DNA of 64,000 nucleotides from Herminiimonas fonticola (GTDB taxonomy: Bacteria > Pseudomonadota > Gammaproteobacteria > Burkholderiales > Burkholderiaceae_D). Shown here piece after piece: positions 62,805-64,000 of the stretch (position 1 is the stretch's first letter; each line of letters starts with the position of its first letter). Under the pieces are notes generated by a model, which made no database searches, had not been told where the DNA came from, and was given only the letters and a program-made list of their open reading frames with translations. The position numbers and the translations under genes are program-made. The stretch spans positions 124,001 to 188,000 of the forward strand of contig NZ_PTLZ01000005.1 of NCBI RefSeq assembly GCF_003293745.1, written 5' to 3'.

Positions 62805-64000
62805 ATGAGCAACGATACAAAAAACGGCAGCACCAATCCAAACCCGGCCTCTTCCAACTTCCTGCGCGGCATCATCGAAGCCGATCTCGCCGCCGGCAAA
62901 CATGAAAAGCGCGTAGGCAAAGACGGCCAGCCGCTGCCTACCGTCATCACCCGCTTCCCGCCGGAACCTAACGGTTACCTGCACATCGGCCACGCCAAAT
63001 CGATCTGCCTCAACTTCGGCCTCGCGCGCGATTACGCCGGCCGCTGCAACCTGCGCTTCGACGACACCAATCCGACCAAGGAAGAACAGGAATACGTAGA
63101 CACCATCATCGACAGCGTCAAATGGCTGGGCTTCGATTGGAAGGACGGCGACAAGGAACATCTGTACTTCGCCAGCGACTACTTCGACCAGTTGTATGCG
63201 ATGGCCGAATACCTGATCACCGCTGGTCACGCCTACGTCGACAGCCAATCCGCTGACGACATGCAAAAGAATCGCGGCAACTTTGGCGAAGCCGGCAAGA
63301 ACTCGCCATTCCGCGATCGCCCTGCGGCAGAATCGCTGGACATGTTCCGCCGCATGAAGGCTGGCGAATTCAAGGATGGCGAACACATCTTGCGTGCCAA
63401 GATCGACATGGCCTCGCCCAACATGAACATGCGCGACCCGGCGATCTACCGTATCCGTCACGCGCATCACCACCGCACTGGCGACAAATGGTGTGTCTAC
63501 CCGATGTACGACTACGCGCATCCATTGGAAGACGCGATTGAAAACATCACGCACTCGATCTGCACGCTCGAATTCCAGGATCACCGTCCGTTCTACGACT
63601 GGATATTGGAGCGCACAGCCGAAGGCGGCTTCTTCAACAAGCCGCTGCCGCATCAATACGAATTCGCACGCCTCAACCTGACCTACGCCATCACCAGCAA
63701 ACGCAAGCTGCTGCAACTGGTAGAAGAAAACATCGTCGACGGTTGGGACGATCCGCGCATGCCTACCATCGTCGGCATCCGCCGTCGCGGCTTTACGCCA
63801 GAATCGATTCAATTGTTTGCTGAACGCATAGGCGTCGCCAAGGTCGATAGCTGGATAGACATGAGCACGCTCGAAGGCGCGCTGCGCGATGACCTCGACG
63901 AAAAAGCACCACGCGCCATCGCCGTACTGCGTCCGCTCAAACTGATCATCGACAATTTCCCGGAAGGCGAAACCGTCGAATGCAGCGCACCTGTCCACCC
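62805..64000 (+). CDS. glnS: Glutamine-tRNA ligase (3'-truncated)
   Basis: The frame opens at ATG 62805 and runs off the window after 398 codons. Class I motifs are plain: [20 protein letters not shown] (HIGH), [37 protein letters not shown] and the KMSKS equivalent [13 protein letters not shown], then [23 protein letters not shown]. It is a GlnRS, not a discriminating GluRS. A Ser/Asn-rich leader of about 17 residues precedes the core ([18 protein letters not shown]). The anticodon-binding domain is only partly in the window. A long open frame on the opposite strand is a shadow of this gene. Confidence 0.97.
   Translation, partial: MSNDTKNGSTNPNPASSNFLRGIIEADLAAGKHEKRVGKDGQPLPTVITRFPPEPNGYLHIGHAKSICLNFGLARDYAGRCNLRFDDTNPTKEEQEYVDTIIDSVKWLGFDWKDGDKEHLYFASDYFDQLYAMAEYLITAGHAYVDSQSADDMQKNRGNFGEAGKNSPFRDRPAAESLDMFRRMKAGEFKDGEHILRAKIDMASPNMNMRDPAIYRIRHAHHHRTGDKWCVYPMYDYAHPLEDAIENITHSICTLEFQDHRPFYDWILERTAEGGFFNKPLPHQYEFARLNLTYAITSKRKLLQLVEENIVDGWDDPRMPTIVGIRRRGFTPESIQLFAERIGVAKVDSWIDMSTLEGALRDDLDEKAPRAIAVLRPLKLIIDNFPEGETVECSAPVH

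Noticed and set aside
62676-63998. Long open frame (440 codons) on the minus strand
   Set aside because: Antisense shadow of glnS, whose plus-strand product has clear HIGH and KMSKS-type motifs.
1-64000. CRISPR arrays, insertion sequences, prophage, toxin-antitoxin or restriction genes
   Set aside because: No spaced direct repeats, transposase, integrase or such families were recognised on either strand.

Overview
The window reads as a chromosomal segment of a betaproteobacterium of the Oxalobacteraceae type (Herminiimonas/Janthinobacterium-like). This is inferred from protein style, moderate G+C, the rpsP-rimM-trmD-rplS order, and the mix of etfBA/acyl-CoA dehydrogenase, flavohaemoglobin/NsrR and several c-di-GMP and TonB genes. 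No phage, insertion sequence, CRISPR array or rRNA was seen. One tRNA (Leu, CAA) is present. The first gene is cut at its 5' end and the last (glnS) at its 3' end.

Layout. 1-4.4 kb: membrane glycosyltransferase (partial), tRNA-Leu, a CSS-motif EAL phosphodiesterase and an alpha/beta-hydrolase lipoprotein. 4.5-11.6 kb: an ECF sigma/RskA-type anti-sigma pair, divergent from a six-gene operon (FAD oxidoreductase, DUF1365, cyclopropane-fatty-acid synthase-like methyltransferase, DUF3833 lipoprotein, SDR, SnoaL-like). The two directions share a matching promoter motif, nATCCA-N15-CGTA, so this looks like one sigma-controlled membrane-lipid stress module. 11.7-19.3 kb: an iron locus with a Fur-box-controlled TonB receptor, a PepSY membrane protein, FecI-like sigma, FecR-like regulator and a second, paralogous receptor carrying the signalling (STN) domain. 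19.4-22.2 kb: small membrane protein, CheW and a chemoreceptor ending in a CheR-tether-like pentapeptide. 22.3-24.1 kb: hmp and nsrR, each preceded by an NsrR-like operator. 24.2-32.3 kb: two small membrane proteins, 5'-nucleotidase, maeB, a rubredoxin-reductase-like enzyme, thiL-pgpA-pncC. 32.3-36.4 kb: pyrF, an EamA transporter and a lemA-TPM-TPM operon. 36.4-43.6 kb: PBP4 (dacB), a HEAT-repeat membrane protein translationally coupled to a processive-type GT2, and a convergent CHASE-PAS-GGDEF-EAL protein. 43.9-48.0 kb: CobD/CbiB-like protein, NUDIX CoA pyrophosphatase and rplS-trmD-rimM-rpsP. 48.2-54.5 kb: TM2 protein, amtB with a sigma-54-type promoter and a coupled small unknown gene, then acyl-CoA dehydrogenase and etfA/etfB. 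54.7-64 kb: tusA-like, alaS, ugpQ, a gamma-glutamyltransferase-family enzyme, DUF2569, DUF1275 and glnS.

The best candidates for under-described biology are the sigma-controlled lipid module (4.5-11.6 kb), the HEAT-repeat/GT2 pair (38.2-40.7 kb), the two-receptor iron locus, and the small gene coupled to amtB. All homology calls come from reading translated sequence by eye; no database search was run.
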